Assembly: GCA_030323885.1 (NCBI GenBank)
Contig: CM059197.1
Span: 34,985,884-35,049,883, forward strand
Reading direction: 5' to 3'
DNA from: Branchipolynoe longqiensis
Taxonomy: Eukaryota; Annelida; Polychaeta; Phyllodocida; Polynoidae
DNA: 64,000 bases
In this document: positions 20,279 through 32,600 of the stretch, piece by piece
Position numbering within the stretch: position 1 is the first letter of the stretch
How the letters are laid out: every line of letters starts with the position of its first letter
The notes under the pieces: model-generated
Told to the model about the DNA's origin: nothing
The model's input: the letters and a program-made list of their open reading frames with translations, nothing else
The model's database searches: none
Position numbers and translations under genes: made by a program

Positions 20279-20665
20279 TCATCATCATGCTGTCAGTCGC
20301 GATGCGACAAAGACTGCTTTCATTACTTGACTGCCGCTCTCTGTGGTTGTACATTTCATGAAAACTGCCTGCAAAAGTGTTGAAGTGCTGCTGGCTTTTG
20401 CAAGTTACCAGCGACACTCTCTCGGGGAGCAAATATAGGTTTCACACCGGCAAGAACATGTTAAGACAGGTGCAAAACTATTTGTCCCTGCAGTGGCTGA
20501 TTGGGAGATGTTGGGAGTTCCATACATCAACCGCCCTTAATGCTGCACCGTGACATGGTTTTCTGTTTAGGGTTTGCTCCCTTAGCCTTCGGTTCTGTCA
20601 AAAACCTGTACTACAAGGCAGTGGTTTACAACTCTGCAGGGGCATCAAACTCCCTGAGGTATTGC
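20279..20665 (+). mobile_element. Interspersed repeat family A, long copy
   Basis: This shares about 380 bp with 56090-56470 (opposite orientation) and shorter parts with 22921-23062 and 62625-62760. Landmarks are GCTGCTGGCTTTTGCAAGTT and CAAAACTATTTGTCCCTGCA. One frame encodes a protein-like segment (KSVEVLLAFASYQRHSLGEQ in the 56 kb copy), but stops break it here. I do not recognise the family. Confidence 0.7.
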
Positions 20666-20684
20666 AACACCTGCATACCAAATA

Positions 20685-21181
20685 CAGTACAACTCCGTTA
20701 AACCAAGCTTGGTTAAACCAAACGACCGGTTAATCCAAACTTGTTTTGGCTTCCCGGCAAAATACTACCATTTATCATATAAAAGTGTTGGTTAAACCAA
20801 AGTCAGTTAATCCAAATTATCCGTTAATCCAAACAAAATTGTCAGACCCCAGGCCACTCTGGTATGATTAAACCAAACTTTCATGTAGTTATAAGGTCAT
20901 CTGAGACCCCACCAACTTTTTTAGATGATAAATGATAGTATTTTGTGAGCTGCCAAAAAAAGTTTGAATTAACCGATCGTTTAGTTTAACAGGGTTATAC
21001 TGTATATACATTAAAAAAAACAATGATCACAGTGTCCACATGCATTGTATATTACATGTGCAATACATGCTTACTCAAAGTCAAAGCCAAAGCCACAGCC
21101 AAAGCTCGGTTAAACCAATGATCGGTTAATCCAAACAAATTTATAGGGTCCCTTCAAGTTTGGTTTAACGGGGTTATACTG
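20685..21181. mobile_element. Pogo/Tigger-like non-autonomous element, second copy
   Basis: The ends are CAGTACAACTCCGTTAAACC and ...GGGGTTATACTG, with TA on both sides. It is homologous over most of its length to 10960-11441. Confidence 0.8.
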
Positions 21182-21183
21182 TA

Positions 21184-22490
21184 CATACTAATATGCCGTG
21201 ATTCTGTTTCTCTCCCTGCTCTCTCTCTTTCCCCTTCTCTCATCTCTCTCACTAGCTCCCTCCTCTCTCTCTCTCTCTCTCTCTTCCCACTCTCACTCTC
21301 CGTGTCTCTTCCATCTTCTCATCTTGTTATGTTGACATACATGATAACTTACACTGATAAGACTTTCGTGTTATTGGTCTTTTAAACTTTCCACCACGAC
21401 ATGAATTGCAAAGCTTTTCCAGACTAGTGTGTTTGTTGTATACAATTTTCCTTCCAATCGTTATGGCACACACACACATTAAGCTAAATCAGTTTTACTT
21501 TTTTAAATATAGACCCAACAGAATTAAATCCACCAACTTACTTTTCATTGTGGGGAATACATACAATTGTACCTGTCTTCAACTACCCTTGTAATCGGCG
21601 AATATTTTCAATGTACAAAATGTATTTTTGTCTCCTTTAACAGTCCCTCCGATGACAGAACACGTGCTATGTCAGGACAACATTGGTCCGGAAGCAGAGT
21701 TATCATTTGAAGCAGTGTTGTCAACTTTCACGAAATTCCCCTGATAATCACGGAAATTGGAAGTTCTGATCAGTCACCTCACGAGTCACAGATCGACAAC
21801 CAAATCCTCTGAATTTCTGTAATGTTGTACAAAATCCCACGAATTTCTGTACTTTTGTACGAATTTCTGTGCACTTGATTAAATACAAGTAAATATCATG
21901 TTATTCATATGCTAAAATATCAGCCTATAACCCATTGGATATGCCATCAAATAGCCCATTTTAAAGCCATTTTTAAAACAAATATTCTGGGGCATGCCCT
22001 TGGATCACCTTAGCAAGCTCACGGCTGCTGCCACTCAGGTTCCACGCCCGCAATGCAAAACCTCAAGGATTCTCAGTACCTCTAGGTTGGCAACACTGAA
22101 GCAGGCTTTATTGTCAATTATCAGTGGACTAATGGATGCATCCCAATTAGATTGGTTGGTTGTTGGAGTTTTAAAGTCCTATCAACATCTAACTCCAATT
22201 AGATCTATATTGCACAACCACCGTAAACAATTCACTTACCAGTAATTCGTCGTTTTAGAATATAGCAAATGGATGCACCTTGTGACGTTTTCGCCTTGTG
22301 TTTATGTTGTAGGCCTACTCGATGGGAGGACACACACTCTTTCTGAGGAGCCACTTGTTCAAGTTGTTGGCTTATCGGTCATGCTGATGAGGTGGATGCC
22401 GTCCAATGATTTTGTTCTGGTGGCGCTCTCTGGTGGAAAACAAAGGTACTAAGCAAATCAGACCCTCGTGAAACCATGAAAATGGGTACT
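21184..22490. other. Intergenic, old repeats only
   Basis: There is a CT-rich microsatellite at 21205-21300. Sequence at 21565-21715 is shared with 59285-59440 (landmarks TTTTCAATGTAC and CAGGACAACATTGG), an unnamed dispersed repeat. No gene is recognised in the remainder. Confidence 0.5.
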
Positions 22491-22494
22491 TTGG

Positions 22495-22625
22495 TTGATT
22501 GGTTGTTGGAGTTTTACGTCCTGGCCACATCTAAGGTCATATCAGGATGGACACTGATTTGTGGCAGTGCGCACTAATCGTGACTTTATATTGCTGCCCC
22601 ACTGGCAGACCAGGCCACCACAACA
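22495..22625 (-). mobile_element. SINE-1 3' fragment
   Basis: The minus-strand tail is GGACGTAAAACTCCAACAAC-like, followed by the SINE-1 body up to the paired-box region. The copy is truncated. Confidence 0.7.
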
Positions 22626-22644
22626 CCAAAGAACTCAAATTACA

Positions 22645-24140
22645 AGTTCAACACATTAACCACTAGGACACACATAGTTATTTGTCTCAGTTCAGGCTAT
22701 TTGTATATATGACGTCATATATACAAAGTGTGTGATTGTGTATGTGTGTGTATATAATATATACCATGTGTATATCATATGTATGATGTATATACTAGTC
22801 ATATACCAAATGTATGTGTCGCGAGGGCATCATATGATGCCCATGCAGTAAATAATTTTATATATGTACTAGTAATAGTATATATGTCATGTATATACAA
22901 GGTATATACAAGACATATATACTGCAGGGACAAATAGTTTGGCGCCTGTCTTGACATGTTCTTGCCGGTGTGAAACCTCTATTTGCTCCCCGAGAGAGTG
23001 CCGCTGGTAACTTGCAAAAGCCAGCAGCACTTCAACACTTTTGCAGGCAGCTTTCATGTATATACAAGGTATGTATATATATATATGGACCCCAAAAAAT
23101 ATATATATATTGATCTGCCAATACCAATATATATTTAGGCCCGGGGTAGTAGAACCATATCAGTTTCTACACTCACCTATGACGAACTGCACATTCCATG
23201 ATTCAGCCGGGTCTGAGCATTAATGGTTTGACGGGATCGCCGCAATTGTGCAGGTTTCTGGGTTTAATGCTATGATGGCAGCAGTCGTTCTGGTTGTGCC
23301 TATGTGTTATCATTTGGACGGGATCCATCGCAAATGCACCGTTCCACAGCGTATGCATTGGAGGACAGCCTGGGGGTCATACCACCATATCAGTTTCTAC
23401 ATTCACCTGTCACAAACTGCATGTTTTGCGCTCCCGAGTTGTCTGCCGGTGCCTATGCTGCGGAACGTCTGCTGCCGTCATAGCATTAAACCCAGAACCC
23501 GGTGCATTTGCGATGGATCCCGTCCAAACGATAATGCATGACCAGAACAGTCGCTGCCATCATAGCATTAAACCTCGAAATCTGTGCATATGCGGTGGAT
23601 CCCATCAAGCCATTAACACTCAGGTCCAGCTGGATCGTAGAATATGGCTGCTGGCAGTATAGCATTAAGTGCAGAACCCAGCGCATTTTTTATGGATCCT
23701 GTCCAAACGATAATGCATTAGCACACCCAGAACGGCTGCTGCCATCATAGCATTAAAATCGGAAACCTGTGTATTTGCGGAGGATCCCCTCAAACTATTA
23801 ATGCTCAGGCCCGGCTGATGTGGCAAGCATGGAATGGCTGCTGTATTAGTTAATAGTAATACAAAAAATCTGAAAGTCAAAAACTTTCAAATGCACATAT
23901 CTCACTCCATATGGGTCACTCCTTTTTACATTCAATAACAAAAAAAGTTTTCCTTTCATATACAGTGTAACTGACAAATCTCAAATGGATGCGTGCAAAA
24001 CTTACATACATACATGCATGCATACATACATACATACATACATACATACATACACCTTGTGTATATAACGTCTTATACACAAATAGCCTGAACTGAGAGA
24101 AGTAACTATGTGTGGTCTATTTGGCCTAGTGGTTAAGGTG
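22645..24140. repeat. Large inverted repeat with ~85-bp arms
   Basis: 22645-22730 and 24045-24140 are imperfect reverse complements. They share AGTTCAACAC, TTAACCACTAGG, ACACATAGTTA and CTCAGTTCAGGCTATTTG blocks. The outer arm, GGCCTAGTGGTTAAGGTGTT on the right, resembles a tRNA A box, so the arms may be SINE heads. The interior holds satellites and a family-A fragment (22921-23062). Confidence 0.6.
23210..23840. repeat. ~90-110-bp diverged tandem repeat with one inverted unit
   Basis: The landmark CATAGCATTAAACCCAGAAC with GATGGATCCCGTCCAAACGA recurs near 23480, 23565, 23660 and 23745. One unit at 23240-23340 is in reverse orientation. Open frames on both strands here reflect the repeats. 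Confidence 0.7.
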
Positions 24141-25050
24141 TTGAACTTGTTGTTTTTTGTTTTTTTGTATTGAGGCTGTATTTATACTGTCCATAGCATA
24201 TAAGCCCGGGTACCCAGGCTTGTTTTCAATGCTGGCCAGTTGTAGTGTTGGTGTTATCTTACCACACAGTGGCTGCTGATAAGGTATTTGATTGCCTGCA
24301 TTTCAGTAGCAGATAGATAATTGGTTGGTATGGTTAGTAGCCTATGTTAGTTTTTTTGGATTTTCTTGGTGTATATGTATTTATTTTTCTACTCTTATTA
24401 CTAGACTAGCCTACTCCTATTTACATATCATAGGCTTGTACGTAGCTGTGTGGTGTGTTATCTGGCTACTTTTGGCATGGTTACTTTCCATTGGGCATCC
24501 CGCTGGTGGGCCGTGACATATCACATGCCCCTTTGCAGTGCAGCTTACTGGGGGTTTCCTAGCCTTATTTTGCAAAGATATTTCTTGTAAGTTTTTAGGT
24601 CAGGAATTTGTCGTTCCTTTACCGTTTGGGCATTCCAAACCTTGGCAGCCATTTCCAGCGTGCTTCTCTCATGAGCTTTTATTTGGCTTCTGGTCTGCTT
24701 TAGTAGTGGCGCATTATTTGCTCTAGTAGCCCTTTGTGGTTTTGTTAGAAGTTTAATGTTTTGACTATAGCTATATGCTAATGTTTTCAAATGAATTATT
24801 CTCCTATTTTCTAGTAGTTTGACTTTGGTTCATTTGTGTATGCGAACTTGTAATCTGAAGTTGTTTGGTATTGTGAGTTCAAACCCCATACAGTCCTAAA
24901 CCTTTCTACATTCAACAACAACAAAAAGTTTCTCATTGAATTATGCAATGTAATTGTACTAACATATATTTTACATTAAAGCAAATATATTTCCTGTCTG
25001 AACTACTCGAAAATTGAAAATATATCAGTTTTACTCTCCCTTCGCTCCTT
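24141..25050 (-). other. Mostly featureless; possible LINE remnant at 24545-24790
   Basis: The minus-strand frame at 24545-24790 ends in an AAKVWNAQ...DLKTYKKYL pattern. This faintly resembles the WN-SLP...FK end of LINE reverse transcriptase proteins, but without conserved core residues. The rest is AT-rich with nothing recognised. Confidence 0.25.
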
Positions 25051-25059
25051 GACTTTTGG

Positions 25060-25660
25060 CCTGTTTGTAACCTTACGACGGTTACTGGTTGCAGAACTGC
25101 AACATTATAGAGAGGCTCCGATAAATCAGCCCAATCTTTGATTGAAGAATAATCTTCTGGTGGGACAGTTGTAGAAGCTGGGGGATGTTTTAACAACAAT
25201 TAAATGATGAGTCGTTGGGGCGGTCCAGATCACTCCGGTCCAGCGGTAGCACAGCACTTGTATCCAGGAGACAGCAGCAAGGGTTTCGAGGAAGGGCGGG
25301 TAAAGATGGGTCCAGCGGTGGTTCCAGCAGCGAGAACAAAGCGAGAAACGTAAAGGTAAAGGGCCCCACCCAAGCACACAACTCCCCTGTTCAGGGTGAG
25401 GAGAAAAAAAAAGTGTAGTCTAGGAAAGAGAAATGAGGAGAGTTGAGTCAAAGGACTGTGTCTATTTACTCTATGGTGACCAGTCGGCGAGCCAAAGACA
25501 CGGACAGAGTAAGAGTAGAAAGTGAAATGCTGGTGGGCTCCCCCTCCTGGAACTTTTTTCAGACATATCAAGGAGCAAGGCCAGTGGAGAGATAGAGAGA
25601 GGTGTGGACGAAGTGCGGTCCGGATAGCACCTTCTCCCCGCTCACCCAGCCATTTTCACA
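25060..25660 (-). mobile_element. Interspersed repeat family B, copy 1
   Basis: About 600 bp matches 57405-58010 in the same orientation. Shared blocks include GGTTACTGGTTGCAGAACTG, GAGGAAGGGCGGGTAAAGAT and GGAGAGTTGAGTCAAAGGAC. No intact ORF is shared. Length and lack of coding sequence would suit a solo LTR, but I could not establish termini. Confidence 0.6.
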
Positions 25661-27659
25661 ACTGTCACATGACCAATCTAGGTCACTCTACACCACCAAG
25701 TGGAAAAGTTCAGTAGTAAGCATGCACCACCCTGTGGCACAAATTAGAACTATTCCGGGACTGCTTGTTTTCCCAGCAAGGTATACCGGCCAACTTTAAG
25801 TATAGGCCTACCTGCGGTAATTTTCTTTTTTTTTGTGAAGAATTGCTTTCTGTTGATGCAAGGTTATCCACTTTTTTGTTGTTGCATAAAGCAATCATAA
25901 AAATGGTGCTACCTACACAGAACCAGTGGATCTCTAATGTCTTCCTGAGACTGAAATGTAATAGTAGCATAACACCCCCATCACACCAAACTAGTTCTCA
26001 AAACGTCAACGTTCTAAAACTGGCTGTGGTTGGGGTAGAATGTGGCTGCAAGAACATTTTGGGAATGCTCCAAGTTCTGGAGCACCATTCCATTCTAGCC
26101 CGTCCATTCCATTCGTAAAAAGTTGCTACTATGTCCATTCCATTCGCAGTTTGAATCTGTTCAGCAACATTTTCAAGAACGTAGTCTGTCCAATGCTTCA
26201 AATGTATTATAAAAGAAAAAACTAATTTTAAATACTAAATTTCAGCGCAGTGTTTGTCGGTCTGCCCAATCCTTCAAAAGCATTATGAATAAATAAATAA
26301 ATTCCACAGAATCATAACCATAGAAATTCTATGCCATGAAAAGAAACGAACAGTATTGCTGTATTGTATTAATGTGGTTTTTGTTTGATCACTTTCTAAC
26401 TGCAAAAGCATGTTAAAAGTAAATTACTTGTTAAATAATGAATGCACTGGTGCATCTCAAATAACGTTTATATTTCTGTAGCTGATTTCATATCCAAAAT
26501 ACAGCCAAATCGGGGGGTGGGGGGGGAGGAAATGTGATTTTGACAAAAGTGAAACTGGCAGTCAGCGAATGCAGATCGCTGTGATTATTTCAGTGCATAC
26601 GTTCAATGTTTCCAAAACATTCTGAATAAATAAATGGAACAAATGCCACAGGAATATGCAGGGATGATCGTGGTGCGGGAGGAAAAAAAAGCGGAAATCA
26701 ACGGTGAGGTGGGCCATAATAGCAAGTCCCGTTAATGACCCCGTAATTTTTGGTTGTAGGCATTGTGAAAAATCTATGCTTGGAGAGTACTACATGAAAC
26801 ATACCCCATCATTTTTATTTCTCCTTAAATTAAAACCTATATAAAAAATGCCCCCAGGCTGCTGTGAAAAAACCCGGAAGTCCGCTTAAAAACGCGAAAA
26901 CATCATCCCCGAACTATCAACTATTTTAGTTCGCCGTGAATATGGCCTATGCTGCCGACACGGCGTAAAGAAACCACCAATCAATCAATCAATCGTTACC
27001 AGTTACTTCTATCAACCAGCCGATGCGCATGTGCAGGAAATCATGATGTAGACAACAACGCTCAACGTGTCTATAGAAATACTATTTATTTACAATTATA
27101 CAGCATTTACCAGTGAATATCATTCAATTTGTACACATTTACACGTGGTTAAGCATACCATCCAAGGCTAAAGATCACATAACCTTCAATAAATAACCCA
27201 CACCTCTCTTAACATAATTACAGCGATAAATACCGATGTAATATTTATAATTATAACACTTGGAAATGTCAGGTCATGTTAAGGATTTCAAGCTGAATGG
27301 CAATATTTTTGTTTTATCTCCGAATTTAGCGTAATCATATTATGCTCCACTTATTCTCCTTATACTTGTTTTAAGCAACCAGTATCAAGCCTCCCCCCCC
27401 TCCCCCCCCCTGACCTTTCTTAAAAACAGCTGCTAAAATTTGGAAAGTGAAGCCTGTAGAAGATGACAGTGCAAATAGATGACAATCCAGCAGTTTGGAG
27501 GGTGTGTGAAGTGAACCATGTGCCTACGTTCATACTACCGGTGCAAACACTCATTAGACCTTGCTGAATCGACAGTGTCTTATTTCTAAAGTAATGCGTT
27601 TATACGTTAGTCACTTATTTATTATTTATTTAACTTTGTAACTAGTAGGAGTCATATTT
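25661..27659. other. Long non-coding stretch
   Basis: This is AT-rich and has no recognisable gene. A diverged end of the hAT-like MITE family (CAGGGATGATCGTGGTGCGG) lies at about 26662. The left part of DNAJC3's 3' untranslated region could reach into this region, but I cannot place its polyadenylation site. Confidence 0.4.
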
Positions 27660-27975
27660 CAACCACTTGTATGAACCAGAAAATATGTGTATGTATTAGT
27701 TATAGGTATGTAGCTGTGTGTGTATGTATGTATATGTGTGTGTATGTGTACGTATGTGTGTGTGTATGTATGTATATGTGTGTGTATGTATGTACGTACG
27801 TATGTGTGTATGTATATGTGTGCATGTATGTATATGTGTGTATGTATGTATGTATGTACGTATGTGTGTTCGTATGTATGTCTGTGTGTATGTCTGTGTG
27901 TATGTCTGTCTGTCTGCATGCATGCATGCACGTACGTACGTACGTACGTACGTACGTACGTATGTATGCATCTAG
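27660..27975. repeat. (GTAT)n / (ACGT)n microsatellite
   Basis: This is about 300 bp of alternating purine-pyrimidine GTAT, GTGT and CGTA repeats. It is a potential Z-DNA or cruciform former. All open frames through it are artefacts of the repeat. Confidence 0.95.
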
Positions 27976-27979
27976 GTAT

Positions 27980-28333
27980 CAGGGATGAAAGTGGTGTCTG
28001 GGAAAAAAAGCGGAAATGCTGATATTCTCCCATAGGTTTAACATTGTCAAGGAATTGCGGAAAATTCCCGGAAGTCGGGTTTTTATATATATTGGTATAC
28101 GCTGATAGTACTGCACCGTTTGAAGCATGTATTAGTAGTGTATGCTGATAGTGCTGCAACGCTTGGAGCATTTATCAATATTAGTAGTGTACGCTGACAG
28201 TGCTGCGGCATCAGCACCATCAAAAAGAGGATAATAATAATAATAATAATAATAATAATTAGTATACGCTGATGGTGCTGCGGGATTGAAAAATTCCGGA
28301 AATCCGCGGAATCGTGGAGATCTTTCATCCCTG
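27980..28333. mobile_element. hAT-like MITE with internal minisatellite, copy 1
   Basis: The ends are CAGGGATGAAAGTGGTGTCT and ...GAGATCTTTCATCCCTG. The interior carries repeats of about 40 bp built on TATACGCTGATAGTGCTGC, plus a (TAA)n run. It is inserted in the GTAT microsatellite, which resumes to its right. Confidence 0.75.
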
Positions 28334-28415
28334 ATGTATGTATGTATGTATGCATACAAGTTTTATTCCTGTTGTTTTTCCCTCTTCTACGAAACAACTT
28401 TAGTCAGCAGTGGAC

Positions 28416-28668
28416 CAGGCGGGATGGCCGAATAAGGTAAAAGCGCTTGCTGGCTTCCTATGTGGGAGGTCGTGAGTTTGAACCCCGGGAGAGTCAAATC
28501 AATGTTATACTGTTTGCTCAGTATTCAGACAATGTAACTGAGTGAGATATTGAGTCATGGTGCCGACGACTCGGTTTTCCAGTGGGACAGCACTATAAAG
28601 TCACAAGTCCACACCCGTCCTGATATGACCGTAGATTGTTGCGAGGACATAAAACCCCAACAAACTTG
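28416..28668 (+). mobile_element. SINE-1 copy
   Basis: The head is GGGATGGCCGAATAAGGTAA with B box GAGTTTGAACCCCGG. The body is shortened and the 3' tail is GAGGACATAAAACCCCAACA. Confidence 0.8.
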
Positions 28669-29279
28669 AGTCGGCATTGTGAATAAACACACAATAACAT
28701 GTTGTCAATGGTAAGAGGTGATAATGGATGGTATCTTTGTGACATTGTTTAAATACCTCAAAACTACATAATTGTGTTGGGCTATAAAATAAATGTTTAA
28801 TTAGGCATTACTTGAATGCTTCAAATTACATCAATTATTTTTGTGTTTAAAAAAAATATGGAAATGCTTAAAAATTATACATCATTTGAATATCTCAAGA
28901 CCAAATGACATATTTAATACAGATGATCTAATAAAAACCTATTTTAAATGATAACTTGATACAAGTCAAGCTTCATAGACCACAGGTTGACAGATGAGCA
29001 TACGCATTGGGACATATGGAAATGCGCATTATGTAATTTCCTAAACAACCATTATGCAACCAAAGCAAATCAATGTTTGTTGGGAACCTATCACATGGTG
29101 ATGAAACACCGCTAAATCCGGACCATTGTGATATAATCAAATATTCTGTTGTCCTTTCTTCTAAAATATTGGTACGGCGTCAGGCTATAGACGTTTCGAA
29201 CCCAATCAGTTACGTAATAATGCCTCCACCTCCCCCTCAAAAATAGGCAACGCACGCGCGCACACCACCCAACTTCCAT
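28669..29279. other. Downstream of DNAJC3, no gene recognised
   Basis: This is AT-rich single-copy-looking sequence 260-870 bp past the DNAJC3 stop. It could include 3' untranslated sequence of that gene. Confidence 0.4.
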
Positions 29280-29475
29280 CACCAAACCTAAGCAGCACTC
29301 ACCCAGATTTACCTCACTCACTCGCTCATCCAGATTTATCTCACTCACTAACTCACCCACCCACCCACCAACTAACTCACTTACCCACTAACTAACTCAC
29401 TCACTCACCCACCCACTAACTCACTCACCCACCCATCCACTCACCTATCCACCCACTCACGCACCCACCCACACC
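29280..29475 (-). repeat. G-rich GTGAGTGGGTGGGT repeat in the DNAJC3 3' region
   Basis: On the DNAJC3 sense strand this is an irregular array of GTGAGT and GGGTGGGT units, 65-260 nt after the stop codon. It includes a GGTGGGTGGGTGGG run near 29351-29372. It has G-quadruplex potential and many 5'-splice-site-like GTGAGT words. Confidence 0.85.
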
Positions 29476-29539
29476 GACTCGCTGCAGGCTTGCATATGTA
29501 GAAGTGGATATGGACGTAGCACAATGGTGACACACTTCC

Positions 29540-29670
29540 TCAGCCGAAGTGGAACTTGAACTGGAAGCCGCCTTGTCCAAACGGGTTGAAGCCTTGTTGG
29601 AAGCCATTGCCGCCCGCCTGCTCCTCAGGGTCCAGCGGGTCTTCGCCATTATCGAATTTCTGCCGCTTTT
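29540..29670 (-). CDS. DNAJC3: DNAJC3 coding exon 11 (C terminus)
   Basis: 131 nt from the TTTAG acceptor to TGA at 29542-29540. It encodes [20 protein letters not shown] then a Gly/Phe-rich tail ending FHFG. There is no KDEL-type retention signal, as in other DNAJC3 proteins. Confidence 0.96.
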
Positions 29671-32600
29671 CTAAACGCAAAGAAAAGTCCACATGAATTT
29701 TGATTGGCGCCTTTGTCGGTAGCAGAGACCATATTCATGGTGAGAAGCATTCAACTTTTATTCCGTCATATTATTCAAACCATCATTTTTACTCCGAATG
29801 TAAAAAGCACAATTCAATTATGGGTCAAATGATGCCTATGGTTCACAATCACAGGGTCCGAACACATGTGAAGTTTTGGAATTCAAGACTATTTCGAGGT
29901 TTTTCAAGGCTGTTTTTGGTAGGAATTCAAGACTATTTTCATTTGGATTTAGTTCGAAATTGCCATTCCGAATGGCAATTAATTGAGATCAGTGAGAACA
30001 TTTTAATGGAATTCAAGGCTTTTTCAAGATTAATTACCCAAAATAGGTTAAATTCAAGGCTTTTCGAGGCCTTGAAATGGGGCAAATGAAGTTCAAGACT
30101 TTTCAATGACCCTGCAATCATGAAAATTGTGAATGAAAACAAAATACTACGTAAAACGGAATGGTATCACTTTTACAATTTGTTTTAATTTGTTTGATAA
30201 GCTCAGGGTTTAACGTTAGCAACATGAAAATGAAAAATTGAAAGATCTTAAGGGATGTTATATTGGGGCGGTCTGGGAGTACTACTCCCCCAGAAATTCT
30301 TTTTTAAATCTTAGATGCTCTGTGGTGCATTTTGGACACAATAATCCGTTTTATATAATAATACTAAATTAAAAACTGGAAGATCGGCGTAGGGTGATGA
30401 TGGGAACATAACATATCATACACCTTACGGCAAAACCGTGAGGGTTGGCAACCCTGTAAGCTCATCCGTCCACGCAATGTAAAGTCCAACAGGATAGTTT
30501 TCTAGCTTGTTGGAGTTTTTTTTCCATCCTAGTAACATCTGTGGTCAAATCAGGATGGGTACCGACTTGTGATAGTGCGCACCCATGGCGACTTTATAGT
30601 GCTGCCCCATTAGAAGATCAGGCCACTAGCACCATGATCAAATATCCCACTCAGTCACATTATCCTGATACTGAGCTAACCAGTCCTTGCCCTATCCTAG
30701 TAATGCAGATTTCCAGGCTAGGTCGTGACAAGTTTCAATTTTGTAAGTCATTGGCCGTGATTCAAACTCCTGACCTTCCACATGGGAAGCCTGCACTCTA
30801 CCGATTGGGCCACTGCGTCCGGTCCAACAGAATAGTAGGTGGGGTTGGGTGTCGTTCCCACCGAATAAAACGCAATGATAATCATTGTGATGGGAGAAAT
30901 TACATAGAATTCTCCGATTTAACAAAAAAGAAAACACAAATCGCAAGTACAAAAAATGGCACGGCCACTCACTACGGATGTTCCTAATTAATTAATTAAT
31001 TAGACAGTTAAGCATTAACTCACCTGGATCCGAGAGAACTTCCTTTGCGGCTGCGATGTTGATGAACATTTCCTCCGCCTTCTTCTTTTCCGCATCCTCA
31101 TATTTATCCGGATGCCACTGTACAGCAAGCTTACGATACGCCTTTACAATCTCCTTCTTAGATGCACTTCTGTAAATAGAAGGTTATTCCCCAAAACTGT
31201 TAAGAAAGGGTCTCTGATACAAAGATGTAGACATATTAAAATATGTACTACTTGCGAGCGCTTACGCTTTTTATATCTAATAAAATATAAATGGAATAAC
31301 AATTTGGAGCTAATTGGAAAGCAAAGACCCTATAATACTAAGACAGCTCACTCCCTATCTCCTCCATGGTAATGTACATTTCGCAGTGCCACCTTTTGGT
31401 GGGTTTGATTAGCCCGGCTGCTGGTTGGTGTTTCACATGTAAACGCATACAATTATATTATACATGATATAGGTAAGTATGAATACACATCAATATGAAA
31501 TTGACATGAACAAATATGCATCATCATCAGCATCATCATCAGCATCGCCATCATCACACATCTTTCACATTCATATATACATTTATAGATATAATATAGC
31601 AACTGTGTAATCAAGAGAACAGCCAGCGCACCAGGTGGTGGGTTTGATCATTTTTATTACACAGTACAGGCTGAGTGAGCCGTCTTAGTGTTACAGGGTC
31701 TTTGTGGAAAGGTAGGGAGGTTGGGAGAAGGGGAGGATGAGAAACCACTCTCATTTCAGGGATGAAAGTGGTCTCCAGCATAAAAAGGAGACATCTATGC
31801 TGATAGAGAGGTTATCTGTACACTGACGACGAACTTCTGTGAAAATTTGGATATTCTTCCAAAAGCTGTCAGGGAATCGTGGAAAATTTCCAGAAGTCAG
31901 GCTTCATGTATATTGGTATACGCTGAGTGCTGCGGCATTTGACAAACGTATTAGCATGCACAGATAGTGCAGCGAGATTGCAGTACAGTAAAGATTTGCG
32001 GAAATCTACGAAAAAGCAATCTTTCATCCTTGTAATCTACAGGAAATTAAATAAAAAAATTGAGATACGGATACTTTTATCTATACTGATAATTAATTGA
32101 TACATAGACAACTTAATTATTAATTTGTGTGGCACAGCACTGCATATACGGATACTTTTATCAATACTAATGATTGCTATAGACAACCTAATCTATTAAT
32201 TTGTGTCTATTGGCACAGAACTGCGTCACTAAATGTTTCCTTTATCTATTATTATTATTATTATCATTATTATTATTATTATTATTAACCCAGAGCCAAT
32301 CATGTGACTCAATAAATTTCTAACTCAAAACCATCGGACTATGCAATTTTAACAGTGTAATTAAAATAAAAACATTTTTTAAACAATTACATACCGTTTT
32401 ACACCCAGGATTTTATAACAGTGCAATTTTAACAGTGTAAATAAAGTAAAAACATTTTAAAAACAATTACATACCGTTTTACACCCAAGATTTTATAATA
32501 ATTCCTCTTCTTTGACTGCTTGAGTAATTTCTCTGCTCGTTTAAGGCCTTCTGCTACCCTGGAAACCCCGTCGTTTACTTCCTGGGCTCTCTTGAAATCC

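Noticed and set aside
27659..28171. Long open frames of Tyr/Thr/His or Val/Cys/Met repeats on both strands
   Set aside because: They are translations of the (GTAT)n/(ACGT)n microsatellite, open in every frame and with no domain.
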